Source: Candidatus Methanoperedentaceae archaeon GB37 (GTDB taxonomy: Archaea > Halobacteriota > Methanosarcinia > Methanosarcinales > EX4572-44). From it: a stretch of DNA of 64,000 bases. The position numbers were made by a program, and so were the translations under genes. Positions 26,080 to 35,137 of this stretch are shown piece by piece. The notes beneath the pieces were generated by a model that saw only the letters and a program-made list of their open reading frames with translations, was not told where the DNA came from and did not search any database. Numbering within the stretch: position 1 is the first letter of the stretch; each line of letters begins with the position of its first letter. Location: the NCBI GenBank assembly GCA_905171695.1, contig LR991653.1, positions 524,258-588,257 of the forward strand, given 5' to 3'.

Positions 26080-27084
26080 ATGCCGAGGACCTTGTTTATC
26101 TGTGATGAAGAAGAGCATCCGGTGCACGAAGGCTTTGCAGAATCCATCGGTGCGGATTTTTATCGTTATACCATACCGGACTATATTCATAAACAAAACT
26201 GGATATCAAGAGCGCTCGATTTACGCAGAGGGATAAAATTACCCGATTATGATGTTTATTTAGCGACTGGACTTTCAATACCGATAATAAAAAAAATTGT
26301 AAAACAGAGAAATAAACCGAAGATAATTCATCTTGCAGCGAGTTCGTATTATTCAAGATTAACGCTGGGAATACCACGAACGATCCCGAGATATGAGAAA
26401 CCTGTTATTAAGCAGCTTTTTAGATTTGTTGATGGAATCATAGCAATTTCAGAGTTTGTGAAAGAAGAAATATCAAAAGTAACAGATTGCCCAGTTGAAA
26501 TAGTTCCGCCGTTCATAGATCCAACACTTTATAGTAGGTTATTTTCCTTGAAACCAAATTTAGATGGTCATATAATCGTAGTTGTAGGAAAGCGCAGAGG
26601 CACAATTGATATAATGACCTTGATAAAAGCATTTGAGATTGTCAAAAAAGAGTTCAAGGACTGCGAACTTTATATTATTGGGGCAGGACACTCAAAAGAA
26701 TTAGAAAAATTCAATGGCATTCATGTTACCGGTTGGGTTGACGATTTATCCCCATTCTTGCAAAAATCCTCACTGTTCGCTTTTCCAGGTTATGGACAGG
26801 CATTTTATCTTGGTGTAGTTGAAGCAATGTGTGCAGGTTTGCCTGCTCTTGTAAGTAGATACACAGGAGCTAAAGATGCTGTGAAAAAGCTTGATAAGAA
26901 GTTCATAAGAGATATTACTCCAGAAGATTTTGCCAAGAGGATTATATGGTATTTTGATTTACCGTTAGATGATAAAAAGTGGTATTCGGAAAAAAGTAAA
27001 GAAATTTCAAAAGAGTTTACCAAGGAAAGAAAATGTAGAGAATTCAGGGAAAAATTTGAGTTGCTCTTGGAGAAAATAGGCTAA
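26080..27084 (+). CDS. GT4-type glycosyltransferase
   Basis: 334 residues from ATG 26080 (MPRTLFICDEEEHPVH); a GTG at 26068 overlaps the FkbM relic and would add four residues. N-terminal LPDYDVYLATGLSIPI and IIHLAASSYYSRL, then FVDGIIAISEFVKEEI; C-terminal VVVGKRRGTIDIMTLIKAF, HVTGWVDDLSPFLQKSSLFAFPGYGQAFYLGVVEAMCAGLPALVS, with the donor-binding glutamate in VVEAMCAG. The N-terminal half matches the broken gene at 8141-8731, so the two are paralogues. It ends the glycan island on the right. Confidence 0.85.
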   Translation: MPRTLFICDEEEHPVHEGFAESIGADFYRYTIPDYIHKQNWISRALDLRRGIKLPDYDVYLATGLSIPIIKKIVKQRNKPKIIHLAASSYYSRLTLGIPRTIPRYEKPVIKQLFRFVDGIIAISEFVKEEISKVTDCPVEIVPPFIDPTLYSRLFSLKPNLDGHIIVVVGKRRGTIDIMTLIKAFEIVKKEFKDCELYIIGAGHSKELEKFNGIHVTGWVDDLSPFLQKSSLFAFPGYGQAFYLGVVEAMCAGLPALVSRYTGAKDAVKKLDKKFIRDITPEDFAKRIIWYFDLPLDDKKWYSEKSKEISKEFTKERKCREFREKFELLLEKIG

Positions 27085-27519
27085 TAGAATGAGGAGTTCT
27101 AAGTCTAAGATGCTATGCATTCAACCATAATTTAAGAAATTTGGAAGATAGTTGGAAATTTAAAAGAAATAAAAAATTACTATATGGAAAAATAAATGAA
27201 TTTTTAGATAATAACAAAAATATGGATTTTGAAAAGTTGAAAATAAATGAAAATAAATTTTAGTTGGCAGGATAGAACATACACTACGTGCGCTACTATA
27301 TTATTCATAATAAAGTAGTAGATTGTTATGGTTCCAACGACTTCGCCTAACAGAGTGTATCTGGCTTTGCTCCGCAACTTCGCATACACCGGGAATGATA
27401 TAACCACCACTCCTCTTGAAGAGAGAGACCTATAGAGATAAGGGTTGGGAGGGTTTGATGGATCGCTGGGATGCTCAGGTGGGTGCGTATCTCTTTCTGG
27501 TTGATTTTTATCTCTCTTT
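27085..27519. other. Non-coding stretch with an ORF tail and a shared motif
   Basis: At 27096-27261 an AT-rich open stretch reads AFNHNLRNLEDSWKFKRNKK and ends in TAG without a usable start; it may be the C-terminal tail of a lost gene. At 27348-27372 is a motif also found at 54213-54236, followed by a short GC-richer run. No terminator hairpin or RNA was recognised with confidence. Confidence 0.35.
27348..27372. repeat. Short dispersed motif, copy A
   Basis: TAACAGAGTG followed by TATCTGGCTTTG nearly repeats the sequence at 54213-54236, which has two extra bases. Both copies lie just beyond the 3' ends of minus-strand operons (ABC-2 permease and fdhD). It may be the relic of a mobile element end. 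Confidence 0.45.
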
Positions 27520-28302
27520 TTATGTGATGAGTCGTTTCTTCATTAGGTTTACTGATAGTATGAAGAGGATCAGTGAGATGGTGAGTATCCATGTAAGGTT
27601 AAAGATCAGGAGGTTGCTGGTCTTTGCGAGGGTGAGGGCGCGTGTTATGCTGACTACGTGTGTCAGTGGTAGTGCTGTGAGTGCGAGGTATTGGAGGGGT
27701 TCTGGGAGTAGTTTTAGTGGGAAGAATGTGCCGCTGAAGAGGAACATTGGTGTTATGAATAGGAACGTTGGGTAGTTGAGGGTTGATATGTTGGGGGAGA
27801 TTGCTGTGAAGCACATGCCGATGGATGCGAATAGGAAGCCTGCTATGAATGCGAAGGGGATTATCAGTAGTGCGTGTGGTAGTTCGATGAGTTTGAAGGC
27901 TGCGAGTACGGGTAGCATGATTGTTGCGTTTATGAGGCTTTTTGTTGCGCCCCAGAGGAGTTCTCCTGTTATCACTTCTTCGATGCTTACTGGTGTTGCG
28001 ATTATGGCGTTGAAGGTCTTCTGGTAGTACATGCGTACGTATGAGCCGAAGGTGCATTCGAAGAATGCTGAGTTCATGATGGAGATGGATATTAGTGCGG
28101 GTGCTATGAATCTTGGGTAGGGTATGCCGTCCATTGTCTCTATGTATGTGCCGAGTCCGAATCCGAGAGCGAAGAGGTATAGTAGTGGTTCGATTAGGGG
28201 CGGGAGGAAGTTTACTCTGTAGGTTTTCATGAAGACGTCCCTGTTTCGGAGCCATACCTTCCAGACGAGTGCGGTGAGCTCTGGGAATTTAAAGTAGGAC
28301 AA
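27520..28302 (-). CDS. ABC-2 type transporter permease (NodJ-like)
   Basis: 260 residues with six hydrophobic helices. N-terminal TALVWKVWLRNRDVFMKTYRVN precedes the first helix (PLLYLFALGFGLGTYI), and MYYQKTFNAIIATPVS together with PTFLFITPMFLFSGTFFPL match the conserved loops of ABC-2 permeases. It exports a lipid, glycan or drug together with the ATPase encoded 7 bp upstream on the same strand. ABC-2 systems of this NodIJ-like type often move polysaccharide or lipid intermediates, so a link to the neighbouring glycan island is possible but not shown. Confidence 0.88.
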   Translation of the reverse strand: MSYFKFPELTALVWKVWLRNRDVFMKTYRVNFLPPLIEPLLYLFALGFGLGTYIETMDGIPYPRFIAPALISISIMNSAFFECTFGSYVRMYYQKTFNAIIATPVSIEEVITGELLWGATKSLINATIMLPVLAAFKLIELPHALLIIPFAFIAGFLFASIGMCFTAISPNISTLNYPTFLFITPMFLFSGTFFPLKLLPEPLQYLALTALPLTHVVSITRALTLAKTSNLLIFNLTWILTISLILFILSVNLMKKRLIT

Positions 28303-28309
28303 ACTTTCT

Positions 28310-29209
28310 TCACTCCCTGAGCTTCTTTCCTGTGAGTTTTAAGAAGACGTCTTCGAGTGAGGCTTGGCGGGCGGTTATTGGTCTCGAGGGGCATTCTTTC
28401 AATAGCTGGTAGGTTATCTCCTGTGGGTTCTCTGTGTATATCTGTACGGTATCTTCAAGAGTTTCGAATCTCGCAGCATGTCTTTTCAGGCACGCTATCA
28501 CAGAGGGATCGTTCTCGGTCTCGACGATGTCTGTTCCGATATACTCTCTTACTATCTCGCTCGGGCTTCCCTCTGCCAGTATCTTGCCATAGTCCATGAT
28601 GACGAGCCTGTCGCAGAGTCGTGCTGCCTCTTCAAGGTAATGGGTTGTGAGGACGATTGTCACTCCTCTTGATCTTAAACTTTTGATCTTCTCCCAGATG
28701 AGGTGTCTTGCCTGTGGGTCAAGTCCTACTGTGGGTTCGTCGAGGATCAGTATCTTGGGCTTGTTGATGAGGGCTCTTATGAGTACCAATCTTCGTTTCA
28801 TCCCGCCAGAGAGCGGTTCGATCAGGGTGTCTCTCTTCCCTGTCAGCTGGACAAAATTCAGGAGTTCATCTATTCTCTTCTCAGCGATCTCGCGTGGGAT
28901 ATTGAAGTAGCGTGAGTAGGCGAGAAGGTTTTCATACACTGTGAGGTCGGGGTCAAGATTGTTCTCCTGTGGCACAACTCCAAGAAATTTTTTAATCTCG
29001 CGTTGGTGGGTGTTTACATCCATCCCCATCACTTCAAGCGTTCCACTCGTTTTAGGAGAGATGCACTGGATCATATTCATGGTGGTCGTCTTTCCAGCAC
29101 CGTTGGGGCCTAGGAAGCCGAAGATCTCACCTTCTTTAACATTGAAGCTTATCTCATCCACTGCGACAAAGCCATCAAAGGACTTGTTCAAGCCCTTTGC
29201 AACGATCAC
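28310..29209 (-). CDS. ABC transporter ATPase (ABC-2 / NodI-like)
   Basis: 299 residues. Walker A GPNGAGKTT near residue 35, Q-loop VVPQENNLDPDLTVYENL, signature LSGGMKRRLVLIRALI, Walker B LILDEPTVGLDP and H-loop TTHYLEEA, in the normal order. The C-terminal ~80 residues form the extension typical of ABC-2 exporters, ending SLEDVFLKLTGK. It drives the permease encoded next (7 bp apart). An Lrp-type regulator lies 25 bp upstream on the same strand and is probably in the same transcript, which suggests autoregulation of the exporter in response to a small molecule. Confidence 0.92.
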   Translation of the reverse strand: MIVAKGLNKSFDGFVAVDEISFNVKEGEIFGFLGPNGAGKTTTMNMIQCISPKTSGTLEVMGMDVNTHQREIKKFLGVVPQENNLDPDLTVYENLLAYSRYFNIPREIAEKRIDELLNFVQLTGKRDTLIEPLSGGMKRRLVLIRALINKPKILILDEPTVGLDPQARHLIWEKIKSLRSRGVTIVLTTHYLEEAARLCDRLVIMDYGKILAEGSPSEIVREYIGTDIVETENDPSVIACLKRHAARFETLEDTVQIYTENPQEITYQLLKECPSRPITARQASLEDVFLKLTGKKLRE

Positions 29210-29234
29210 CGAACCGATGATGATTCACCAACCC

Positions 29235-29696
29235 TCATCTTAAGTCGCCTATCGGTACTGTATGGAATGCTTCTTTTATTACTTCGTAGATGATGTTCAT
29301 ATCGATCTCTGCGATCTCGTTCCATGTGCGCAGTTCTTCTGTCAGTCTGTTGAGCGAGAGCTGGTCCTGTGCCATGCAGACTGCGATTATAGCGTGTGTG
29401 GGTCCGAGAGAGAGGGCTACGAAGACGAAGTCACGATGGTTTGCGAGTTTTTCTGCTGTCTTTCTCACGTCTGCACCTGGCACGAGTTTTATTCCAAGGA
29501 GGAATACGCTTGTGTATCCAAACTTGCGGGGGTTGATCAGTGCCTGGATCTTCAGGTATCCTTCATCCTCAAGTCTTCGACGCCGTCTCTTTGCTGTGTC
29601 GTGCGAGACTCCGATCTTCTTTGCAAGCTCAACATCTGTGATTCTACCGTTCTCCTGCAGGAGGATTATGATCTTTCTGTCAACCTCGTCCAGCAT
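29235..29696 (-). CDS. Lrp/AsnC-family transcriptional regulator
   Basis: 153 residues. The N-terminal helix-turn-helix reads DRKIIILLQENGRITDVELAKKIGVS with recognition helix HDTAKRRRRRLEDEGYL; the C-terminal RAM-like domain runs from FGYTSVFLLGIKLV to the end (ALSLGPTHAIIAVC). Such proteins form dimers or octamers and respond to amino acids or other small ligands. The AT-rich gap (29697-29791) separates it from the divergently oriented RND exporter genes, so it could control both its own ABC exporter operon and the RND operon. Confidence 0.9.
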   Translation of the reverse strand: MLDEVDRKIIILLQENGRITDVELAKKIGVSHDTAKRRRRRLEDEGYLKIQALINPRKFGYTSVFLLGIKLVPGADVRKTAEKLANHRDFVFVALSLGPTHAIIAVCMAQDQLSLNRLTEELRTWNEIAEIDMNIIYEVIKEAFHTVPIGDLR

Positions 29697-29699
29697 GAT

Positions 29700-29791
29700 T
29701 GCACCTGTCCATGCGAATTTTTAGCACATAAATTTAAATATATGCAATTACTATCTGATGCATTGCTCTGATATAATAAATTTTCTGATGG
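29700..29791. promoter_or_regulatory. Divergent intergenic promoter region
   Basis: An AT-rich stretch between the minus-strand Lrp regulator and the plus-strand RND genes contains a TTTAAATATA element near 29735 and a TATAATAAAT element near 29773, one plausible TATA box for each direction. An Lrp operator could overlap them, but no inverted repeat was firmly identified. Confidence 0.4.
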
Positions 29792-30982
29792 ATGGGTGGA
29801 ATGTCAACTCTGCTTGAGAGAGGCTTGATCGCTCTTGCACGGTATCAGTATAAGCACACACGCAAGATCTTGATAATTGTGATTCTAATGACGCTCATAC
29901 TTGGTTCTGGGCTTAAGGACCTCTATATCAACTCGGATGTACGGTCTGAGATGCCGAGGGATCATCCGATATTCAAGTTGAATGACCGGGTGACTGATAA
30001 GTTTGGCGGTCAGGATATGGTTGTTATTGCGGTGCAGCTCGATGAATCCGTGAACTCCAGAAGATCTGTTCGAGATATTCGGGATCCACGTCTGATCGAG
30101 TCGCTCCTCTTCCTTGACGAGAGCCTTCGCGAGGAGTGTGTGGTTGAGAGTGTCACTTCTCCTGCAAGTTTCTTCCGTGGCATGGAGAGAGTCTCGGGCG
30201 CCGATGTAGAGCGTGTGATTGAAGAGAGTCCTGCGATTGAGAGGTTCTTCAGCAAGGATTATAAGATGACATTGATGTACGTCTCGGCAGAGATCGGGAG
30301 TGATGATGAGAAGATTCAGAGCTTCATCGATACTGTGCACGAGAAGATCGAGTATACCCCGAAGCCGCCTGGTGTGAAGTTTGGCATTACAGGAAGCCCT
30401 GTCCTCCGAGTCTCTATCTTCAACCTCTTGAAGAGTGACTCTCGAAACACTCTCCTGATTGCAGCGTCCATCATATTGCTGCTCCTATTTGTTATGGAGC
30501 GCTCCTATACTCGTGGGATGCTCGTCTTCATTCCACTCTCTCTTGGGCTCATTTGGACGATGGGAACTCTTGGCTGGCTTGGAATACCACTTTCTGTCGC
30601 GACAGTGGCTATAAGTCCAGTGATCCTCGGGCTTGGAGTTGAGTATGGCACCTTCATCGTCACCAGATACAAGGAGGAGCGCGATCAGGGGCGCGGGCAG
30701 GGCGAGTCGATCGAGACCGCGGTGCACGGCATAGGCACTGCAATAACAGGTTCGGGTCTCACCACCATGGTTGGCTTTGGAGTGCTCTCGTTCTCTTTTG
30801 CACCTATGATACAGCATCTTGGGCAGACACTTGCACTCGGTATCTTCTACTCGCTTCTTGCAGCACTCTTCGCAAGTCCTGTTCTCATGCTGCTTGAAGA
30901 AGATTGGGAGCACCACAGAACTGAAAAACTGTTAGAAAAATTTACTTCTAAACGGGCAAGGCATGTGAGGCGTCCTCGATGA
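29792..30982 (+). CDS. RND/MMPL-type exporter, first half
   Basis: 396 residues: one N-terminal helix (ILIIVILMTLILGSGL), an external domain of ~165 residues, then five helices beginning NTLLIAASIILLLLFVME. GVEYGTFIVTRYKEERDQG is the RND transmembrane motif region, and SGLTTMVGFGVLSFSFAP follows. This equals half of a 12-helix RND/MMPL transporter. The second half is the next gene, overlapping by 4 bp, so the two probably assemble as one pump or as a dimer of halves. Members move lipids, hydrophobic compounds or are of unknown substrate. ATG 29801 is an alternative start. Confidence 0.85.
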   Translation: MGGMSTLLERGLIALARYQYKHTRKILIIVILMTLILGSGLKDLYINSDVRSEMPRDHPIFKLNDRVTDKFGGQDMVVIAVQLDESVNSRRSVRDIRDPRLIESLLFLDESLREECVVESVTSPASFFRGMERVSGADVERVIEESPAIERFFSKDYKMTLMYVSAEIGSDDEKIQSFIDTVHEKIEYTPKPPGVKFGITGSPVLRVSIFNLLKSDSRNTLLIAASIILLLLFVMERSYTRGMLVFIPLSLGLIWTMGTLGWLGIPLSVATVAISPVILGLGVEYGTFIVTRYKEERDQGRGQGESIETAVHGIGTAITGSGLTTMVGFGVLSFSFAPMIQHLGQTLALGIFYSLLAALFASPVLMLLEEDWEHHRTEKLLEKFTSKRARHVRRPR

Positions 30983-32121
30983 TACAGGAGTTGATTGACA
31001 AATACGCTCATTTTGTCACACACCACCCCTATCATATACTGGTCTTTGTCATTCTATTATCAGCCTTTGCCTTTGTAATGACAGGCACCATCACAACCGA
31101 GAAGACCGAACTCAAAGACTATCTGCCAGAGAGTATAGAGGCTATCAACACGTTCTATGAGATAGAAGACAAGTTTGGAACGACTGATGCTGTATACATC
31201 GCAGTTGAGATAGACCCTTCCTACCGTGCTTCGGATGAAGTGCGGGATATTCGAGACCCGCGAGTGCTTCGGTACGTTGATTGCCTCTCAGAACTGGCAC
31301 TCCATACAGCGGATGTGATCTCGGTCTCAAGTGCTGCAGCAACCATTAAAACCATGAATGATGGACGATTGCCTCAGTCTCTCAGAGAAGCAGAGGAGCT
31401 AACCGATAAAAACGGCTTGCTCGACGAGTTTATCAGCGATGATTACACGATGACGCTTATCAAGATCTATCTGATAGACAGTGATGTTGATCTTGGAGAT
31501 CTGAAGCTTGAGCTTGAAAAGATCATCGAGTCCACACCACGCCCGCCAGGCGTCAAAACAACTCTTGGAGGAAGTCCACTCGAAGGACAGGCGATGGAAG
31601 AATCGATCGGGCCAGACATGCAGCGAACCTCCATGTACTCACTCGTGGGCATTCTCGTAGTCGTTCTGGTGCTCTTCCGCTCGCCAAAGTACGGGTTTAT
31701 CCCGCTCACAACGATCGTCTTCGGAACACTCTGGGCGATGGGATATATAGGGCTCATCGGCATGGGCATGACATCCAGCACATCAGGCGTGATCTCCATG
31801 ATAATGGGAATCGGAATCGACTTTGGCATACAGCTAACCACTCGCTATCGCTTTGAACGCGAGGATAAGAATCCAACAGATGCCATGTCACTCGCCCTCT
31901 CGAGAGTGATATTCCCGATGTCAACCACAACGATTGCAGCGCTCATCGGGTTTCAGGCGATGTCGATGGGAGAGCTGACCTTCATGAGAGACATGGGAAG
32001 AATGATGAGCTACGGTGTCGTTGCCTGCATGGTTGCTGCTGTAACTGTCGTGCCATGCCTGATACTCATTGCAGACACCCTAGAAATATCCAGAATATTC
32101 AAAGTATTTACGAAAAATTAA
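30979..32121 (+). CDS. RND/MMPL-type exporter, second half
   Basis: 380 residues with the same layout as the upstream gene: N-terminal helix (ILVFVILLSAFAFVMTG), external domain of ~165 residues with the shared VRDIRDPRVL segment, and five C-terminal helices starting RTSMYSLVGILVVVLVLF. GIGIDFGIQLTTRYRFERED corresponds to the RND core motif, and FPMSTTTIAALIGFQAMSMG follows. The internal similarity of the two proteins points to an old duplication of a six-helix unit. The start overlaps the previous stop. The CARDB-type surface protein follows immediately. Confidence 0.85.
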   Translation: MIQELIDKYAHFVTHHPYHILVFVILLSAFAFVMTGTITTEKTELKDYLPESIEAINTFYEIEDKFGTTDAVYIAVEIDPSYRASDEVRDIRDPRVLRYVDCLSELALHTADVISVSSAAATIKTMNDGRLPQSLREAEELTDKNGLLDEFISDDYTMTLIKIYLIDSDVDLGDLKLELEKIIESTPRPPGVKTTLGGSPLEGQAMEESIGPDMQRTSMYSLVGILVVVLVLFRSPKYGFIPLTTIVFGTLWAMGYIGLIGMGMTSSTSGVISMIMGIGIDFGIQLTTRYRFEREDKNPTDAMSLALSRVIFPMSTTTIAALIGFQAMSMGELTFMRDMGRMMSYGVVACMVAAVTVVPCLILIADTLEISRIFKVFTKN

Positions 32122-32145
32122 ATGGAGAGATATGGAGAGAGATAT

Positions 32146-33399
32146 ATGAAAAAAGCAGTGAATAGATCGTTAGTCTTTGCCGTGCTCTTCCTATGTATGA
32201 GCGCCATCGTCACACCGGCATCGTCTGTTGTTGAGACTCCGCTCACAGGAAAGTACAGGGGCATCAATGTTTACTTCATGAACCAGGACCCGGACCCGGC
32301 AGACGCTGGAAAGGACGTTGAGCTTCGCTGGAGAGTGGTAGTCGCCAAGGTCGGGAAGATAGATAACCTCGAGTTCTACCTCGACGCAGACTATCCATTT
32401 CTCTTCGAGGCAGGAGACGGGCCACTGAAGAGTCTTGGCACAGTGGTTGCAACAGGCACAGTAGAACACTACTACGTGCTATACTACAGGCTCAGGGTCG
32501 CAGACAATGCTCTTAAAGGAGAGTACAACGTGAGCCTCAGATGGAGAGATGGCGAGGGAGGCTGGACAAGAAAGTACTTCACGCTCCGCGTCGACCCTGA
32601 GAGGCCAGACTTTGTGATCGGAGCAGTCCGAACCTCGCCAGAGCGACTCGTAGAGGACACAGACGAAGCACTCTTGAAAGTCGAGGTTTCAAACATCGGC
32701 GATGGGGATGCAGAGAACGTGAAGGCGAGACTCACACTACCACCTGGCTTCAACGCAAGCTATGCCTACTCTGACGAAGACGCACTCGGCACAATAAAAG
32801 AGGATGAGAGCAAGACCGCACACTTCTACATCGACACGATAGAAGGGCTTGAAGCAGGCGAGTACAACGCCAACCTCACTCTCACCTATAAAGAGGAGGA
32901 CGACGAGGAGAACGAGTACAGAACCAAGATCCTCCCCTTCAAGATACCGATCAAGAGATCACCATACCTCGTGATAGACTCCGTAGAGACAGTCCCTCCA
33001 GTAGTGCACCCTGACACAGATGTTAGCCTTCTTATCAGAGTCAAGAACACTGGAAGCGAGGAAGCAGACGCAGTTAGCCTCCGTGTCTTCAAGGACTCAA
33101 CACAGCCCTTCGAATACGATGAAAAATCAGACTTCGTGGGAAAACTGAAACCAGGCGAGACCGGAGAAGCTCTGATACGCCTGAAGGTCAAGGAGGACGC
33201 AGCAGCCAAGAAGTACCTGATCGATGTGGAACTGCGCGGAGTTGAAACAAACACAGACAGAGTCGTCATATTCTCACGCACAGCGCCACTCAGAGTATAC
33301 CCGAAAGAAAAAGTAATTCCAGTACTCCCGATAGGAGCGGTCGTGGTGGCACTTGGGGGAGCCGCTGGCGCGTGGCATCTCCTGAGACGAATGAAATAG
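32146..33399 (+). CDS. Surface-anchored CARDB/COG1361-type protein
   Basis: 417 residues from ATG 32146, which has GGAGAGAGA upstream and starts directly at the signal peptide (FAVLFLCMSAIVTPASS); ATG 32122 abuts the previous stop. The body contains two or three immunoglobulin-like CARDB-type repeats with alternating patterns such as VEVSNIGDGDAENVKARLTL and IRVKNTGSEEADAVSLRVF, and several N-x-S/T sequons. A C-terminal helix (VVVALGGAAGAWHLL) with a basic tail anchors it in the membrane. It would stand outside the cell. Its position after the RND halves suggests an accessory or adaptor subunit of the exporter, by inference. Confidence 0.82.
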   Translation: MKKAVNRSLVFAVLFLCMSAIVTPASSVVETPLTGKYRGINVYFMNQDPDPADAGKDVELRWRVVVAKVGKIDNLEFYLDADYPFLFEAGDGPLKSLGTVVATGTVEHYYVLYYRLRVADNALKGEYNVSLRWRDGEGGWTRKYFTLRVDPERPDFVIGAVRTSPERLVEDTDEALLKVEVSNIGDGDAENVKARLTLPPGFNASYAYSDEDALGTIKEDESKTAHFYIDTIEGLEAGEYNANLTLTYKEEDDEENEYRTKILPFKIPIKRSPYLVIDSVETVPPVVHPDTDVSLLIRVKNTGSEEADAVSLRVFKDSTQPFEYDEKSDFVGKLKPGETGEALIRLKVKEDAAAKKYLIDVELRGVETNTDRVVIFSRTAPLRVYPKEKVIPVLPIGAVVVALGGAAGAWHLLRRMK

Positions 33400-33504
33400 A
33401 AGGATTGAGAGCGCCACACCTTCACCGTGGAGTCCTTCTCTTCAATGGGTCTCTTCGAGATCATCCTTAAGAGGAGCTTTAAAGGTGCAGAATAAAATCG
33501 GCAT

Positions 33505-33580
33505 GCTTATATGAGATTACATACAATTCTAATAAAGTTAAATGTCAAGGTGAATATTTTAGACAAATATATAGGAGGAG
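33505..33580 (+). promoter_or_regulatory. Promoter and ribosome site of the cytochrome array
   Basis: A TATA-like CTTATATG at 33505-33512 would place the transcript start near 33535, and AGGAGGAG at 33573-33580 sits nine bases before ATG 33590, a strong site that fits a highly expressed first gene. Confidence 0.5.
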
Positions 33581-33589
33581 AGATAAAAT

Positions 33590-34306
33590 ATGGTGAGTAA
33601 AGTATTGCTCGTTGGAATAGCAGTTGTTGCAGCAGGAATCTTCGCGCTCCCGGCAACTGTTGCAATGTTTGAAGGACAGCACAAATGGTACCCAACAGAC
33701 ATCACATCAGGCGGCGATGAGATCGGCGTTCCCTGTGTGAAATGTCACGCAGACATCGCAGCAGAACTTGCAACTGACATAACCCCTGGTGACGGCGGCG
33801 ATGGTGCGCAGAGGGGACACCAGCTGGTTGGCTGCGAGGGCTGCCACATAAGCGGGGTGAATGCCACTGCAACAGCAGGACTAGGACATGCCGAGGATGC
33901 GATCTCTGGAGGGATGAAATGTTCTGCGAGTTGCCATGCTGATGGCTATAATGGAGCGGATAATAAGTCCCGCGGCATCGGAGGAACATTCCACGCGGCA
34001 GCAACTGTTGAGTGCGTTGACTGTCACAACAATGTGAGTTTCGGAAGCGAGACTCACGATGTCGAGGGGCAGATCACGGGTGAGAAGGCAGCGCACAAGC
34101 CGTTCTACGAAGCAGCAGTTGCGGCACAGAACATGAGCGGTGCAAACGAGGCATGTGTCGGATGTCACACCCATGTGAGAGTGAACATCACCTGGACACA
34201 CCCACAGGACATGAAGTTTGACGCAAACGAGGACGAGTACGGCACGTGGACAATCGAGAACTTCGAAGGCACAGGCACAGTAACGGTTGAAACGAGCGGA
34301 CAGTAA
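33590..34306 (+). CDS. Small multiheme cytochrome c, array copy 1
   Basis: 238 residues. An N-terminal hydrophobic segment (LLVGIAVVAAGIFALPATVAM) serves as signal or anchor, with ATVA a possible signal-peptidase site, followed by FEGQHKWYPTDITSGGDE. Heme motifs in order: CVKCH, CEGCH, CSASCH (a CX3CH), CVDCH and CVGCH, so five potential hemes. Extra histidines in GQHKW, FHAAAT, AHKPF and WTHPQD are candidate distal ligands. The C-terminal ~45 residues have no heme and look beta-rich. It would carry electrons outside the membrane, possibly as part of a filament or large complex (inference). Confidence 0.9.
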   Translation: MVSKVLLVGIAVVAAGIFALPATVAMFEGQHKWYPTDITSGGDEIGVPCVKCHADIAAELATDITPGDGGDGAQRGHQLVGCEGCHISGVNATATAGLGHAEDAISGGMKCSASCHADGYNGADNKSRGIGGTFHAAATVECVDCHNNVSFGSETHDVEGQITGEKAAHKPFYEAAVAAQNMSGANEACVGCHTHVRVNITWTHPQDMKFDANEDEYGTWTIENFEGTGTVTVETSGQ

Positions 34307-34334
34307 AAGTAAGAGTAAAAGGGTAAGAGTGAAA

Positions 34335-34354
34335 GGAGGCTTTATACTGCCTCC
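34335..34354 (+). promoter_or_regulatory. Hairpin around a TATA-like element in the first array spacer
   Basis: GGAGGC and GCCTCC pair perfectly across TTTATACT. Spacers 2 and 3 carry GCCCCC in the second arm, which weakens the stem. The element could be a promoter for the next copy or a weak processing/termination hairpin. Confidence 0.35.
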
Positions 34355-34432
34355 TGACTTTTCCACTTTCCCCTATTTTCCACTCGCAATTTAAGAGGTA
34401 AGAGGTAGAAAGCGAGGTGTGAGAAACGGAAA

Positions 34433-35137
34433 ATGGCAAGTAAGATCCTACTCATCGGAATAGCAATCGTTGCAACGGGAATCTTCGCACTCCCGGCAAC
34501 TCTTGCAATGTTTGAAGGACAGCACAAATGGTACCCAACAGACATCACATCAGGCGGAGACGAGGTCGGCGTTCCTTGCGAGAAATGCCACGCAGACATC
34601 GCAGCAGAGCTCGCAACAGAGATAAACCCAAGCGATAAGCCAAGTGAAGGTGCACAGAATGGACACCAGGATATAGGATGTGAAGGCTGCCACATCAGAG
34701 GAGTGAAAGCTCCTGGTGGGCATGGCTTGTGGATTGAGGGCGGTGGTGCTTGCTCTGGATGCCATGGAACTACTGGTTATAAAAATAGGAGTAATGCAAG
34801 CCGCGGCATCGGCGGAACATTTCATGCGGCAGCAACCGTTGAGTGCGTTGACTGCCACAATGCAGAAGACTTTGATACTGAACTGCACAACGTCACAGGT
34901 CAAATCACGGGCGATCGTGCGGCGCACAAGCCGTTCTACGAAGCAGCAGTTGCGGCACAGAACATGAGCGGTGCAAACGAGGCATGTGTCGGATGTCACA
35001 CCCATGTGAGAGTGAACATCACCTGGACACACCCACAGGACATGAAGTTTGACGCAAACGAGGACGAGTACGGCACGTGGACAATCGAGAACTTCGAAGG
35101 CACAGGCACAGTAACGGTTGAAACGAGCGGACAGTAA
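34433..35137 (+). CDS. Small multiheme cytochrome c, array copy 2
   Basis: 234 residues with five canonical CXXCH motifs: CEKCH, CEGCH, CSGCH, CVDCH and CVGCH. The N-terminal signal/anchor segment (LLIGIAIVATGIFALPATLAM) is the same as in copies 3 and 4, while the last third is identical in DNA to copy 1, so this gene looks like a recombinant of its neighbours. The variable centre (about residues 62-125) contains the only canonical form of the third heme motif in the array. No membrane helix other than the N-terminal one. Likely exported electron carrier. Confidence 0.9.
   Translation: MASKILLIGIAIVATGIFALPATLAMFEGQHKWYPTDITSGGDEVGVPCEKCHADIAAELATEINPSDKPSEGAQNGHQDIGCEGCHIRGVKAPGGHGLWIEGGGACSGCHGTTGYKNRSNASRGIGGTFHAAATVECVDCHNAEDFDTELHNVTGQITGDRAAHKPFYEAAVAAQNMSGANEACVGCHTHVRVNITWTHPQDMKFDANEDEYGTWTIENFEGTGTVTVETSGQ

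Noticed and set aside
28647..29243. Plus-strand open frames opposite the ABC ATPase and Lrp genes
   Set aside because: Antisense shadows of well-conserved minus-strand genes; no motifs or start signals.
34335..34354. Hairpin in the first array spacer as a strong intrinsic terminator
   Set aside because: No T-run follows, the stem is not kept in the other spacers, and it contains a TATA-like word.
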